A stretch of DNA of 64,000 bases from Murinocardiopsis flavida (lineage in GTDB: Bacteria > Actinomycetota > Actinomycetes > Streptosporangiales > Streptosporangiaceae). A program made the translations under genes and the position numbers. The DNA is taken from positions 186,001 through 250,000 of the forward strand of contig NZ_PYGA01000005.1 of the NCBI RefSeq assembly GCF_003014485.1, given 5' to 3'. Shown piece after piece: positions 25,670-33,850 of this stretch (the first letter of the stretch is position 1; every line of letters starts with the position of its first letter). The notes under the pieces were generated by a model. It saw nothing but the letters and a program-made list of their open reading frames with translations. It was not told where the DNA came from and made no database searches.

Positions 25670-27343
25670 ATGCACGACTTCCTGCATTACCTGGTCCCGC
25701 TGCCCGTCGTGCTCCCGCTGCTCAGCGCCGGCGCGAAGCTCGCCGCCGGTGTCCGCTTGCAGCGCGTCCAGCGGGTGGTCAGCGTCGCCACCCTCGCCGC
25801 CGTGCTGCTCATCGGGATCACCCTGCTGATCGGGACCGACCTGTACGGCCCGCAGGTCGTGCACGTCGGCGGCTGGGGCGCGCCCATCGGCATCGCGCTG
25901 GTGGCCGACCGCCTCTCGGCGCTCATGGTGACCGTGTCCGCCGCCATCACCCTGGCCGTGCTGGTGTACTCCATCGGCCAGGGCATGGCCGACGAGGACG
26001 AGGTCGCGCCGCTCGCCGTGTACCACCCGACGTTTCTGATCCTGGTCGCCGGGGTGTCCAACGCGTTCCTCGCCGGCGACCTGTTCAACGTCTACGTGGG
26101 CTTCGAGATCCTGCTCACGGCGAGCTACGTGCTGCTGACCCTCGGCGGCACGCAATCGCGCATCCGGGCGGGCGCCACCTACGTGGTGGTGTCGCTGCTG
26201 TCCTCCGTCATCTTCCTGGTCGGGATTGGCGCCGCCTACGCGGCCACCGGCACGGTGAACATGGCGCAGCTCGGCGTGCGGCTCGCGGACATCCCCGAGG
26301 AGCTGCGCCTGGTCCTCCAGGTGATGCTGCTGACGGCGTTCGCCATCAAGGCCGCCGTGTTCCCGCTGTCGGCGTGGCTGCCCGACTCCTACCCGACCGC
26401 CCCCGCGCCGGTCACGGCGGTGTTCGCCGGGCTGCTCACCAAGGTCGGGGTCTATGCGATGATCCGCACCCAGACCCTGCTGTTCCCCGGCGGGCAGGTC
26501 GACGAGCTGCTGATGTGGGTGGCGCTGGCGACCATGGTCGTCGGCATCATCGGCGCCGTCGCGCAGACCGACATCAAGCGCCTCCTGTCGTTCACCCTCG
26601 TCAGCCACATCGGGTACATGGTCTTCGGGATGGCGCTCGGCAGCCAGCTGGGCCTGGCCGGAGCGGTGTTCTACGTCGCCCACCACATCACCGTGCAGAC
26701 CACATTGTTCCTGGTCACCGGGTTGATCGAGCGCCGGGGCGGCAGCACGTCAATGGACGACCTGGGGGGCTTGGCGAAGCTGTCGCCGCTCGTCGCGGTG
26801 CTGTTCTTCATCCCCGCGATGAACCTGGCGGGCATCCCGCCGTTGTCGGGCTTCCTCGGCAAGCTCGGCCTCATGCAGGCCGGCGTGCAGCTCGGCGGGC
26901 CCCTCGCCTACACGCTCGTCGCCGGGTCCGTGCTGACCAGCCTGCTCACGCTGTACGCGATCGCGCGAGTGTGGAACTACGCGTTCTGGCGCGCCCCGGC
27001 CGAGGGCGCCGTCGCCGAGCCGGGGACCGTGCTGGAGACCTCGGAGGAGGAGTCGCCGACCTCGGCGTTCGGCCCCGGCGAGGCCATGGGGCCGTCGTCG
27101 CGGGTGCGCGCGCCCGGCGTCCGCACCGTCAGCGGACGCGCCGCGACCCTCGGCGGGCGCACCATCACCACTTCCGCCACGTTCCCGCGCACCATGCTGG
27201 TGGCGACGGTGGGGCTGGTCGCCATGGGCATCGCCTTCACCGTGTTCGCCGGGCCGCTCATCGGCTTCAGCGACCGCGCGGCAGAGGAGCTGCTGGAGCG
27301 GGCCCCCTATATCGACGCGGTCTTTCCCGGAGGGACCTCATGA
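25670..27343 (+). CDS. mrpD: Mrp antiporter subunit D
   Basis: A 557-residue NuoM/N-like proton-channel subunit with about 14 helices. FEILLTASYVLLTLGG near 145 contains the conserved Glu. KAAVFPLSAWLPDSYPTAPAPVTAVFAG near 228 carries the conserved Lys, and LLTKVGVYAMIRT follows. Residues 440-500 hold a Ser/Thr/Pro/Glu-rich loop before the last helix. The ATG directly abuts the mrpC stop, and its own stop overlaps mrpE (ATGA). It forms the second ion-translocating subunit with MrpA. Confidence 0.93.
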   Translation: MHDFLHYLVPLPVVLPLLSAGAKLAAGVRLQRVQRVVSVATLAAVLLIGITLLIGTDLYGPQVVHVGGWGAPIGIALVADRLSALMVTVSAAITLAVLVYSIGQGMADEDEVAPLAVYHPTFLILVAGVSNAFLAGDLFNVYVGFEILLTASYVLLTLGGTQSRIRAGATYVVVSLLSSVIFLVGIGAAYAATGTVNMAQLGVRLADIPEELRLVLQVMLLTAFAIKAAVFPLSAWLPDSYPTAPAPVTAVFAGLLTKVGVYAMIRTQTLLFPGGQVDELLMWVALATMVVGIIGAVAQTDIKRLLSFTLVSHIGYMVFGMALGSQLGLAGAVFYVAHHITVQTTLFLVTGLIERRGGSTSMDDLGGLAKLSPLVAVLFFIPAMNLAGIPPLSGFLGKLGLMQAGVQLGGPLAYTLVAGSVLTSLLTLYAIARVWNYAFWRAPAEGAVAEPGTVLETSEEESPTSAFGPGEAMGPSSRVRAPGVRTVSGRAATLGGRTITTSATFPRTMLVATVGLVAMGIAFTVFAGPLIGFSDRAAEELLERAPYIDAVFPGGTS

Positions 27344-27948
27344 GCCGCCCCGACGGACCGCAGCGGCCGCCCCTGAGCTTCGCCGTGGGGCGCCGCGTCA
27401 TCCAGCTGCCGCTGGTGGCGTCGCTGCTCGTGGTGTGGGTGCTGCTGTACGGCGAGCTGTCGCCGGCGGTGGTGGCGTCCGGCCTGGCCGTGGCGGTGGC
27501 GATCGTCTGGGTGTTCCCGCTGCCTGCGGTGGACACCGGGCTGCGGCTGCGCCCCTACGGCCTGCTGGTGTTCGCCGCGCACTTCGCGGTGGACCTGGTG
27601 GCCGCGAGCGCGCGCGTCGTCCGCACCGCGTTCGCGTTCGGGCGCACCCCGCGCAGCTCGGTCATCGCGGTGCCCCTGCGCACCGAGTCCGACGTGCTGC
27701 TCACGGGGACCGCCATCACGGTCTCCGTCATCCCCGGCAGCGTGATCGTGGAGGTCCGCTACGCCACCTCGACACTGTTCGTGCACGCGCTCGACGTGCA
27801 GGACCGCGATGCCGCCGACGCCGCCCGCCGCGACGTGCTCCGCGTGGAGGAGCGGGTGACGAAGGCGTTCGGCACCCGCGCCGACATCAGACGGCTCGAG
27901 GAGAAGGCGGCGCTGGAACACGCGCTCGACGACGGGGAGGTCCTGTGA
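27340..27948 (+). CDS. mrpE: Mrp antiporter subunit E
   Basis: A 202-residue MnhE/MrpE subunit. Two to three membrane segments near 25-70 and 75-100 are followed by the conserved cytoplasmic domain with LTGTAITVSVIPGSVIVEV near 127 and FVHALDVQDRD near 150. ATG at 27340 overlaps the mrpD stop. The C-terminal 30 residues are charged. MrpE is needed for full antiport and stability of the complex in other bacteria. Confidence 0.92.
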   Translation: MSRPDGPQRPPLSFAVGRRVIQLPLVASLLVVWVLLYGELSPAVVASGLAVAVAIVWVFPLPAVDTGLRLRPYGLLVFAAHFAVDLVAASARVVRTAFAFGRTPRSSVIAVPLRTESDVLLTGTAITVSVIPGSVIVEVRYATSTLFVHALDVQDRDAADAARRDVLRVEERVTKAFGTRADIRRLEEKAALEHALDDGEVL

Positions 27949-28244
27949 GCATCATGTGGATCGCGATCGCGCTGCTGCTCAGCGCGGCCACGCTGCTGAG
28001 CATGGTCCGGCTGCTGCTCGGCCCGTCGATCCTGGACCGCTCCATCTCGCTGGACGTGCTGCTGGCCTGCGCCATCGCCGGGATCGGCGCGTACGGCGCC
28101 TATCACCGCGAGGCCTCGGTGCTGCCGATCCTGCTGGTGCTCGCTCTCCTCGGGTTCGTCGGCTCGGTGAGCGTGTCGCGGTTCGTCGCGAAGCAGGAGA
28201 AATCGGCCCCGCCGGAACCGCTCGAAGACGTGGAGGACCGGTGA
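27945..28244 (+). CDS. mrpF: Mrp antiporter subunit F
   Basis: A 99-residue, three-helix subunit with the family segment RLLLGPSILDRSISLDVLLA near residue 22, which includes the conserved GP...DR motif. GTG at 27945 overlaps the mrpE stop (GTGA). The C-terminal tail is short and acidic. Confidence 0.92.
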   Translation: MSIMWIAIALLLSAATLLSMVRLLLGPSILDRSISLDVLLACAIAGIGAYGAYHREASVLPILLVLALLGFVGSVSVSRFVAKQEKSAPPEPLEDVEDR

Positions 28245-28612
28245 GCACCATGGAGACCGTCCTGGAGTGGGTCGCGCTGGGCTGCCTGCTCGGCGGGGCG
28301 CTGCTGTCCTTCGCCGCCGGTGTGGGGCTGGTGCGGTTCCCCGACCTGCTCTCGCGGCTGCACACCGCCGCGAAGCCGCAGATCCTCGGGCTGATACTGA
28401 TCCTGATCGGGATCGGCCTGCGGCTGGCGCCGGACCCCCAGGTGGGGATCCTGCTGCTGGTCGCCCTCTTCCAGCTGCTGACGGTGCCGGTGGCGGCGCA
28501 CATCGCCGGCCGGGTGACCTACCGGACGTCCCGGGTCCGCCGCGACCTGCTGGTCATCGACGAGCTCCGCGACCAGCTCGACGAGGACAAGGCGGGGCCC
28601 GAACAGCGCTGA
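28241..28612 (+). CDS. mrpG: Mrp antiporter subunit G
   Basis: A 123-residue, three-helix subunit with the diagnostic VGLVRFPDLLSRLHTAAKPQ near residue 28, the MnhG/PhaG signature. GTG at 28241 overlaps the mrpF stop. It is the last gene of the antiporter operon; a terminator hairpin begins in its stop codon. Confidence 0.93.
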   Translation: MSTMETVLEWVALGCLLGGALLSFAAGVGLVRFPDLLSRLHTAAKPQILGLILILIGIGLRLAPDPQVGILLLVALFQLLTVPVAAHIAGRVTYRTSRVRRDLLVIDELRDQLDEDKAGPEQR

Positions 28613-28643
28613 GGCCCCGCACGGCGGTGCCGTGCGGGGCCTC
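28611..28643 (+). terminator. Perfect 15-bp hairpin terminator of the mrp operon
   Basis: GAGGCCCCGCACGGC at 28611-28625 pairs perfectly with 28629-28643 around a 3-base loop. The left arm starts in the mrpG stop codon. It may also end the convergent DUF6243 transcript (stop 28686). Confidence 0.85.
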
Positions 28644-28685
28644 CGCCCGTTGCCGACCGGCCGCGCCGCGTCCGGTCGCGCGGGG

Positions 28686-28886
28686 TCACGACGCCTCGTT
28701 GCCGCCGCTGCCCTGCCCGGGTCCGTTCCGGGACCGTTCCTGGATCTTCCGCAGCAGTTCGCGCTTTGCCGCCTGGGCGTCGCCGCCGCCGCGCTGCCCC
28801 TTGGCCGGGGCGCCGCGCAGGGCGCTCTTCGAGTGCTTGCTGCGCTGTCCGCCGATTCCGAGCATGTTGTTGCGTCCAGTAGGCAT
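28686..28886 (-). CDS. Small DUF6243-family protein
   Basis: A 66-residue basic, Gly/Arg/Gln-rich peptide that matches the actinobacterial DUF6243 pattern: N-terminal NNMLGIGGQRSKHSKSALRG near 6 and DAQAAKRELLRKIQER near 36. No function is known. GGAGG lies 7 bases upstream of the ATG. It is divergent from the TetR gene; the 135-bp space between them carries two dyads that could control both. Confidence 0.8.
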   Translation of the reverse strand: MPTGRNNMLGIGGQRSKHSKSALRGAPAKGQRGGGDAQAAKRELLRKIQERSRNGPGQGSGGNEAS

Positions 28887-28930
28887 GGGGGCCTCCTTCT
28901 CTTCCGTCTCGTCCGTCCGGTGCGACGAAA

Positions 28931-28991
28931 CGCATCGTCTCGCCAAGAACACGATGCGGCAAGTTCTTTTCCTTGTCAAGACGAAACGTCT
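28931..28991. promoter_or_regulatory. Two dyads in the DUF6243-TetR intergenic region
   Basis: CGCATCGT (28931-28938) and its exact reverse complement at 28951-28958 form one dyad with a 12-bp spacer. AGACG-AAA-CGTCT (28979-28991) forms a second. The related word CGTCTCG recurs at 28936, 28987 and 29011. They lie within 95 bases of the TetR start, so they are candidate TetR operators and promoter elements. Confidence 0.55.
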
Positions 28992-29021
28992 CGGTTCGTT
29001 CTTTTGGTAGCGTCTCGTCCC

Positions 29022-29636
29022 ATGGCATACGAGAAGAGGCCCGACTCCTCCCGGCGGAGCGAACGCTCCCGCACCGCGATCCTCGACGCCGCGATGGCGC
29101 AGGTCGCCGAGCTCGGCTACCAGAAGACCACCATCGAGGGCATCGCCGCGCGCGCCGGCGTCGGCAAGCAGACGATCTACCGCTGGTGGCGGTCGAAGGG
29201 CGAAGTCCTCTTCGACGCGGTCGAGATGTCCATCGAGGAAGGGGCGGGGGCGGTCGAAGGGGAGGAGCCCGCGCTGCCCGACACCGGCGACATCGCCGCC
29301 GACCTGAAGACCGTCCTGCGCGCCACTGTCGACGAGTTCACCGACCCCCGGCTGGGCCCCGTCCTCCGCGCGCTCAACACCGAGATCCAGATCGACGAGG
29401 CCCTCGCCGAACGCAACCGGACGCGCTCCCTCGAACCCGGCTGGGCGGCCTACGAGGCGCGCCTGCGCGCCGCGCAGGAGGCCGGCCAGATCGACGCCGA
29501 CGCCGACGTGCGCACCGTTGTCGAGATGCTCACCGGGCCGCTCACCTACCGCTGGCTGTTCCAGACCGGCCCGCTCACCCACGCCTACGCCGACACCCTC
29601 GCCGACATGACGCTGAAGGCGGTGGGGCGGGACTGA
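29022..29636 (+). CDS. TetR-family transcriptional regulator
   Basis: A 204-residue regulator. The N-terminal helix-turn-helix spans residues 17-65 (AILDAAMAQVAELGYQKTTI, then IAARAGVGKQTIYRWWRSKG). The C-terminal domain is of the TetR_C type with LGPVLRALNTEIQIDEALAE near 110. Several CGTCTCG/CGAAACG-type repeats precede the ATG, consistent with autorepression. The target other than itself and perhaps the DUF6243 gene is unknown. Confidence 0.9.
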   Translation: MAYEKRPDSSRRSERSRTAILDAAMAQVAELGYQKTTIEGIAARAGVGKQTIYRWWRSKGEVLFDAVEMSIEEGAGAVEGEEPALPDTGDIAADLKTVLRATVDEFTDPRLGPVLRALNTEIQIDEALAERNRTRSLEPGWAAYEARLRAAQEAGQIDADADVRTVVEMLTGPLTYRWLFQTGPLTHAYADTLADMTLKAVGRD

Positions 29637-29649
29637 GGGCGCCCCGGGG

Positions 29650-31173
29650 TCAGCCGCCGGGCGGCGGCAGGACGGGCAGGTCGAAGCCGATCGCCAGGCC
29701 CCCGCCGTCCCTGTTGTAGGCGAACACCCTGCCGCCGTGGGAGAGCGCGATCTCCTGCACCATCGACAGCCCCAGCCCCGAACCGGGCATGCTCCTGGCC
29801 GGTGTGGCGCGGTAGAAGCGCTCGAAGACGTGCGCGAGTTCGCCGGGCTCGATGCCGGGGCCGCGGTCGCGCACCTCGACCCGGCCGCCGCGCACCACGA
29901 TCTCGACGGGCTGCGCGCCGCCGGGGTCGAACTTCAACGCGTTCTCGACCGGGTTCGACAGTGCGCGTTCGAGCGCCTGCGGGCGGCCGAACACCGCGCT
30001 GTCATCGGCGTCCACCACGATCTCGCGGCCGCTGCGCCGCCCCGAGCGCGCGGCGACGCGCTCGGCGACGTCGCGCAGCGCCACCTCCTGGGCCGGCTCG
30101 TCCGCCCGGGTCTCCGTCGCCAGCTCGACCAGTTCGCTCACGAGGTCGGTGAGTTCGCGGGTCTCGCCCTGCAAGTCGTCGATGAGCCGGCGGCGCGCCT
30201 CAGGGGAGAGCCGCTCCAGCCGGTCGAGCACACTGACGTTGGTCCGCAGGCTGGTCAGCGGGGTGCGCAGCTCGTGCGACGCGTTCTGCACCAGGCGGCG
30301 CTGGTCCTGCTTGGACGCCGTCAACCGGGCCAGCATCGCGTTGAACGCCCGGCCGAGCCGGCCCACTTCGTCCTTGCCGCCGCCCTGGTCGGGCGCCACC
30401 AGGTCGAGCCGCCCGGTCGAGGTGACGTACTCGGCGGCCTCGGTGAGCCGCACCAGGCGCCCCGTGATGCGCCGCGCGATCAGCCAACCCGTGCACGCCG
30501 CACCGACGAGCACCACGCCGCCGATGGCGAGCATCTGGAGCGCCAGCGTGCCCAGCATGTTCTCCATCGGCGACAGCCGCTGGCCGATCTGGACCGCGCC
30601 TGTGCCGCCGCCCAGCGACACCGTGGCGATGCGGTAGTTCTCCCCGTTGGAGGTGTCCTCGCGGGTGCGCACCGACGCGACGGAGTCCATGGCCGCCACC
30701 TGGCGGTCGACCAGGTCGATCGGCAGGTAGTCGAGCCGCTGCGGCGGCCGGAACTGGAACGACAGCGAGCCGTCGGGCGCGAGCACCTGGTAGGTGAACG
30801 ACTCCGACGCCAGCAGCCGCAGCGACCCGGATCCGTCGTGGTTCGGGGTCTGGTTGCGGACGTCGCGCGCGAGGTTCTCGACGGTGCTGTCGAAGTCCTG
30901 CTGCGCGTCGGTGCGGATCAGCGCCGCGGCCGCGCTGTAGGCGAGCGAGCCGAGCAGGGCGATGATCACCGCCGCGACCAGCGCGAAGATCAGCGCGAAC
31001 CGGGCGCCGAGCGTCCACTCGTCCAACCGCGGCCACCGCGCGCGCCGCCCGGTCCGCGGCGCGTGCCCGTGCGGCGCGGAGCCCTGCCGAGAAGACTCCC
31101 CGCCGGCCGCCGACCCGGGCCCGGGCGCGGCGTCGGGCCCGGCCGCGCCGCCGTTCGGTGCGGGTCCGGACAT
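29650..31173 (-). CDS. Sensor histidine kinase, MprB-like
   Basis: A 507-residue membrane kinase. A disordered Gly/Pro/Ala-rich N-terminus (1-50) precedes transmembrane helix 1 near 58-82. An extracytoplasmic sensor region of about 120 residues and helix 2 near 205-228 follow, then a HAMP domain. HisKA has the phosphoacceptor in SHELRTPLTSLRTNV near residue 300. HATPase_c carries the N-box NPVENALKFD (N in place as NxxxNA), DRGPGIEPGE and GSGLGLSMV. Domain order and the H-box closely resemble mycobacterial MprB. The ATG overlaps the stop of its response-regulator gene. The N-box starts NPVENAL where NLLDNA is usual, a tolerated variation. Confidence 0.9.
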   Translation of the reverse strand: MSGPAPNGGAAGPDAAPGPGSAAGGESSRQGSAPHGHAPRTGRRARWPRLDEWTLGARFALIFALVAAVIIALLGSLAYSAAAALIRTDAQQDFDSTVENLARDVRNQTPNHDGSGSLRLLASESFTYQVLAPDGSLSFQFRPPQRLDYLPIDLVDRQVAAMDSVASVRTREDTSNGENYRIATVSLGGGTGAVQIGQRLSPMENMLGTLALQMLAIGGVVLVGAACTGWLIARRITGRLVRLTEAAEYVTSTGRLDLVAPDQGGGKDEVGRLGRAFNAMLARLTASKQDQRRLVQNASHELRTPLTSLRTNVSVLDRLERLSPEARRRLIDDLQGETRELTDLVSELVELATETRADEPAQEVALRDVAERVAARSGRRSGREIVVDADDSAVFGRPQALERALSNPVENALKFDPGGAQPVEIVVRGGRVEVRDRGPGIEPGELAHVFERFYRATPARSMPGSGLGLSMVQEIALSHGGRVFAYNRDGGGLAIGFDLPVLPPPGG

Positions 31174-31877
31174 CACTGCGGCCGGATCGTGTATCCGACG
31201 CCGCGGATGGTCTGGATCAGCGGCGGCGTCCCGGCGGGTTCGAGCTTGCGCCGGAGGTAGCTGATGTACACGGCGAGGTTCTTGGACTCCGGCCCGAAGT
31301 CGTATCCCCAGATGCGGTCGTAGATCGTGGAGTGGTCGAGCACGATCCCGGCGTTGCGCACGAGCAGCTCCAGCAGGTCGAACTCCGTCTTGGACAGCTC
31401 GACCTCGCGCTCGCCGCGCCACACCCGCCGCGCCTCGGGGTCCAACCGCAGGTCGCCGACGTGCAGCAGCTGCCCGGCCTGGCCTTCGGCGACCGGCGCC
31501 GCCCGCCGCAGCAGGGCCCGCAGCCGCGCCAGCAGTTCGTCGAGCTCGAAGGGCTTGGGCAGGTAGTCGTCGGCCCCGGCGTCGAGCCCGGCGACCCGGT
31601 CGGGGGTCTCGACCCGGGCGGTGAGCATCAGGATGGGGGTGCGATCGCCCTCGGCCCGCAGCACCCGCGACACCCCGAGCCCGTCGACCCCCGGCATCAT
31701 GACGTCGAGCACCAGCAGGTCGACCGGATCCTTGTGCACGACGGCCAGCGCCTGCACACCGTCGCCCACGGTCCGCACCTCGTAGCCCTCCAGCTCAAGG
31801 GCGCGCTCCAACGACTCCCGGATGGCGCGGTCGTCATCGGCGACGAGGATCCGATTCGCAGTGCTCATGCCCCTCAT
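31173..31877 (-). CDS. OmpR-family response regulator, MprA-like
   Basis: A 234-residue regulator. The receiver domain (about 8-120) has the phosphoacceptor Asp in LLVLDVMMPGVDG near 57 and Lys in DDYLPKPFELDELLARLRAL near 108. The winged-helix DNA-binding domain includes LSKTEFDLLELLVRNAG near 160 and LIQTIRGVGYTIRP at the C-terminus. It closely resembles MprA of mycobacteria, an envelope-stress regulator. Two starts are possible, ATG at 31877 or 31868; GAGGGG is too close to the latter, so I keep the longer one with reservation. The kinase gene follows with a 1-base overlap. Confidence 0.9.
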   Translation of the reverse strand: MRGMSTANRILVADDDRAIRESLERALELEGYEVRTVGDGVQALAVVHKDPVDLLVLDVMMPGVDGLGVSRVLRAEGDRTPILMLTARVETPDRVAGLDAGADDYLPKPFELDELLARLRALLRRAAPVAEGQAGQLLHVGDLRLDPEARRVWRGEREVELSKTEFDLLELLVRNAGIVLDHSTIYDRIWGYDFGPESKNLAVYISYLRRKLEPAGTPPLIQTIRGVGYTIRPQ

Positions 31878-32315
31878 CGTCGCCCATGACGGTTAGCCGT
31901 TGGTAAGAGACACGGCCCCCCGCAGTGAGAACCCGCCCCATCGCGCCCGGACCACCGCGTTTGCCTGGTGACCAGGGCGAGCACCCGCGCCGTGGCGTCG
32001 AGCGTCCACCAGTCCGATGTAGCCGTATGCCACCGAAAGCAGCCCAATGCGGACATTGGCGATGGCGTCTTCACCATCGAGGCACTTGGCGCAGACCCGA
32101 AGCACGACCCTTACAGAGTTCTTCACCTTCAGTGATTTCTCAATCACATGAAATGTGAACGTAATGTAATGATTCAATCATCCCATGATTCTACTTCAAA
32201 GTTTCAGTCAGGAAATTTAAGAGATCATGATTTTCAACCCCCATTCCATTGCTATGATTTCGAACATAGAAATTAGCTTTGAAGTTCGATTTCAGAAGCA
32301 AATAATTGGGATTAT
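31878..32315. other. Gene-free left edge of the AT-rich island
   Basis: The first 200 bp are G+C-rich; composition drops abruptly after about 32,100. A leftward frame over about 31,970-32,090 reads RVCAKCLDGEDAIANVRIGL and looks weakly protein-like. It could be a gene remnant, but it has no start or known match. The AT-rich half holds the repeats at 32169-32190 and should carry the SEFIR gene promoter. Confidence 0.5.
32169..32190. promoter_or_regulatory. Overlapping ATGATT/AATCAT dyads upstream of the SEFIR gene
   Basis: The units ATGATT (32169-32174), AATCAT (32176-32181) and ATGATT (32185-32190) form two overlapping palindromes with 1- and 3-base centres. They lie about 126 bases upstream of the SEFIR start. 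A repressor operator is plausible; no regulator gene is adjacent. Confidence 0.45.
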
Positions 32316-33533
32316 ATGACAACAAAAGAATTCATACGAGTTTTTATATCCTATAGCCATGATGACGAAGATCATAGATTCGAAATCGCCAACCTCGCAC
32401 AAGAACTTCGAAAGAGGGGAATTGATGCTTGGATCGATTTATTTGATGAGGCCCCTCCTCCACCATCGTGGCCATTGTGGATGTATGAACAAATTGAAAT
32501 TTCTGACTACGTCATCCTTGTTGCGACTGAGACCTATTTGCGCAGGCATCTTGGCCGGGAAGTTCCCGGCCGAGGAGTGGGTGTCAAATGGGAAGGTTCG
32601 GTTATTACGGCAGACATTTATCATGCAGAAAGCGACCCAGCAAAATTTGTACCGGTAATAGTATCTCCATCTGATTACGCATACATACCTCCACCGTTCC
32701 GACTTACGAGCTACTATGATATAGGAAACTCTGAAAACTGGAATCTGGATTCACTAGTCAGAAGACTTAAGGGGCAGCCGACGATCATCCCGGCGCTAGT
32801 CAAATCTGAAGAATCTACTTCGAACCAAGAGAGAGAGGATACAGTTTTTGACCAGATTACTTCGATGATTGAATCCGGAGAGCGTGTTGAAGCAAAAGGG
32901 CGTCTCGAATGCATAATCGGCTCCGGTTCAATGCCCGATGATGCGCGAGCTGCGTTCATTCTCGGATCGCTTCACCACGAGGATGAGCTATACAGCCTTG
33001 CCATCTCCGCCTATCGCAGGGTACTCGACTACGGTGAAGCTAGTGGCCTAGCAGAATTGGCTTCACAAAATTTGCAGATAGTACTTGAAACCATGAACAG
33101 TCATTATGGCGACGGAGGCCCCGTCGCCGCTGCCCGCGAGTGGTTAGGACTTGTTCAACTCGGTCGAATTAAAGAACTCTGGCCTAGAATAGACAAGAAC
33201 ACTCGAACGGTACTGTCCCAGGCATGGGTTATTGCCAATGAAAGCCACCCCCGTCTCATTGGGCTCAACCAAGAAGAACTCGCTGAACGACTGAGTCAAG
33301 CCAGGCCAAAAGGTAATCTCTCAAAACAATTCCTTGCAACACAACTATCCGAATTCAAGGACGCCTATCGTCAGTATGACCCAGAAACATGGGGGGCCGC
33401 AGAGAAACCGCGCCGCTTCAAAATCGATTATGAATTGGTAATAATAAATAATGGAAACCCAGGGAGAGATAGTTTCCTGGGAACCCGGAATGCAACTGCG
33501 CGCATTCCCTCTTCTAATGAGGCGACAGATTGA
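32316..33533 (+). CDS. SEFIR-domain protein, candidate anti-phage effector
   Basis: As read, a 405-residue protein. Residues 7-155 are a SEFIR domain (TIR relative): RVFISYSHDDEDHR near 8, LRKRGIDAWIDLFD near 31, WPLWMYEQIEISDYVILVAT near 52, VKWEGSVITADIY near 89 and KFVPVIVSP near 109. Residues 185-300 look like TPR-type helical pairs (AAFILGSLHHEDELYSLAIS near 208). Bacterial SEFIR proteins can act alone in anti-phage abortive infection by depleting NAD+; that role is from family knowledge, not shown here. Codon use is unlike the rest of the window: AT-ending codons and TTA are common. Two 60-base lines I counted were about 40% and 48% G+C. No good ribosome-binding site is visible before the ATG. 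The last 28 codons look like a shifted frame; see the next entry. Confidence 0.85.
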   Translation: MTTKEFIRVFISYSHDDEDHRFEIANLAQELRKRGIDAWIDLFDEAPPPPSWPLWMYEQIEISDYVILVATETYLRRHLGREVPGRGVGVKWEGSVITADIYHAESDPAKFVPVIVSPSDYAYIPPPFRLTSYYDIGNSENWNLDSLVRRLKGQPTIIPALVKSEESTSNQEREDTVFDQITSMIESGERVEAKGRLECIIGSGSMPDDARAAFILGSLHHEDELYSLAISAYRRVLDYGEASGLAELASQNLQIVLETMNSHYGDGGPVAAAREWLGLVQLGRIKELWPRIDKNTRTVLSQAWVIANESHPRLIGLNQEELAERLSQARPKGNLSKQFLATQLSEFKDAYRQYDPETWGAAEKPRRFKIDYELVIINNGNPGRDSFLGTRNATARIPSSNEATD

Positions 33534-33630
33534 TCAATGGTATGTTGCCAGTTTCGGTTCCAACATACCAATTCCAGGATGGCCACCAACGAGCGAGGAG
33601 CTTATTGTTCAAAACGTAGACTTTAAGTGA
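33451..33630 (+). pseudogene. Probable C-terminal continuation of the SEFIR gene in the +1 frame
   Basis: After residue 375 or so the annotated frame becomes low in hydrophobics (GRDSFLGTRNATARIPSSNE). The +1 frame over the same bases reads GEIVSWEPGMQLRAFPLLMR and continues to a stop at 33628-33630 with a balanced, protein-like composition. Dropping one base from the GGG at 33462-33464 (or the CCC at 33458-33460) joins the frames smoothly and gives a protein of about 437 residues. Alternatives are a real inactivating frameshift, a sequencing error, programmed +1 shifting, or a separate 59-residue gene from ATG 33451, which lacks a ribosome-binding site. Confidence 0.6.
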
Positions 33631-33850
33631 CTAATGATCTCTTGCGGAACGTGTGCGGAATGCTATCGCACCAAACCGCCTTCGAGCGCTACTCCCGAGC
33701 ACGTCAGCGGGCATGTAACCACTCCAAAATATTCAGCTGGAAAAAGGACACAACTCGAACTAAGAGAACCGCGGTCAGCGGGGTGTCCGTCCTTGTCGGG
33801 GGATCTGCGCCGTCGTCCCACCGGTCGTTCGGGCCGGCACCGAGCCGCGG

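Noticed and set aside
31893-32177. A 94-codon leftward frame at the island edge with a protein-like core (CAKCLDGEDAIANVRIGLLS)
   Set aside because: No ribosome-binding site, crosses the composition boundary and has no recognised family. At most a remnant; not called as a gene.
32100-33800. Insertion sequence or integrative element around the SEFIR gene
   Set aside because: No transposase, integrase, tRNA or flanking repeats were found; only the composition shift supports transfer.
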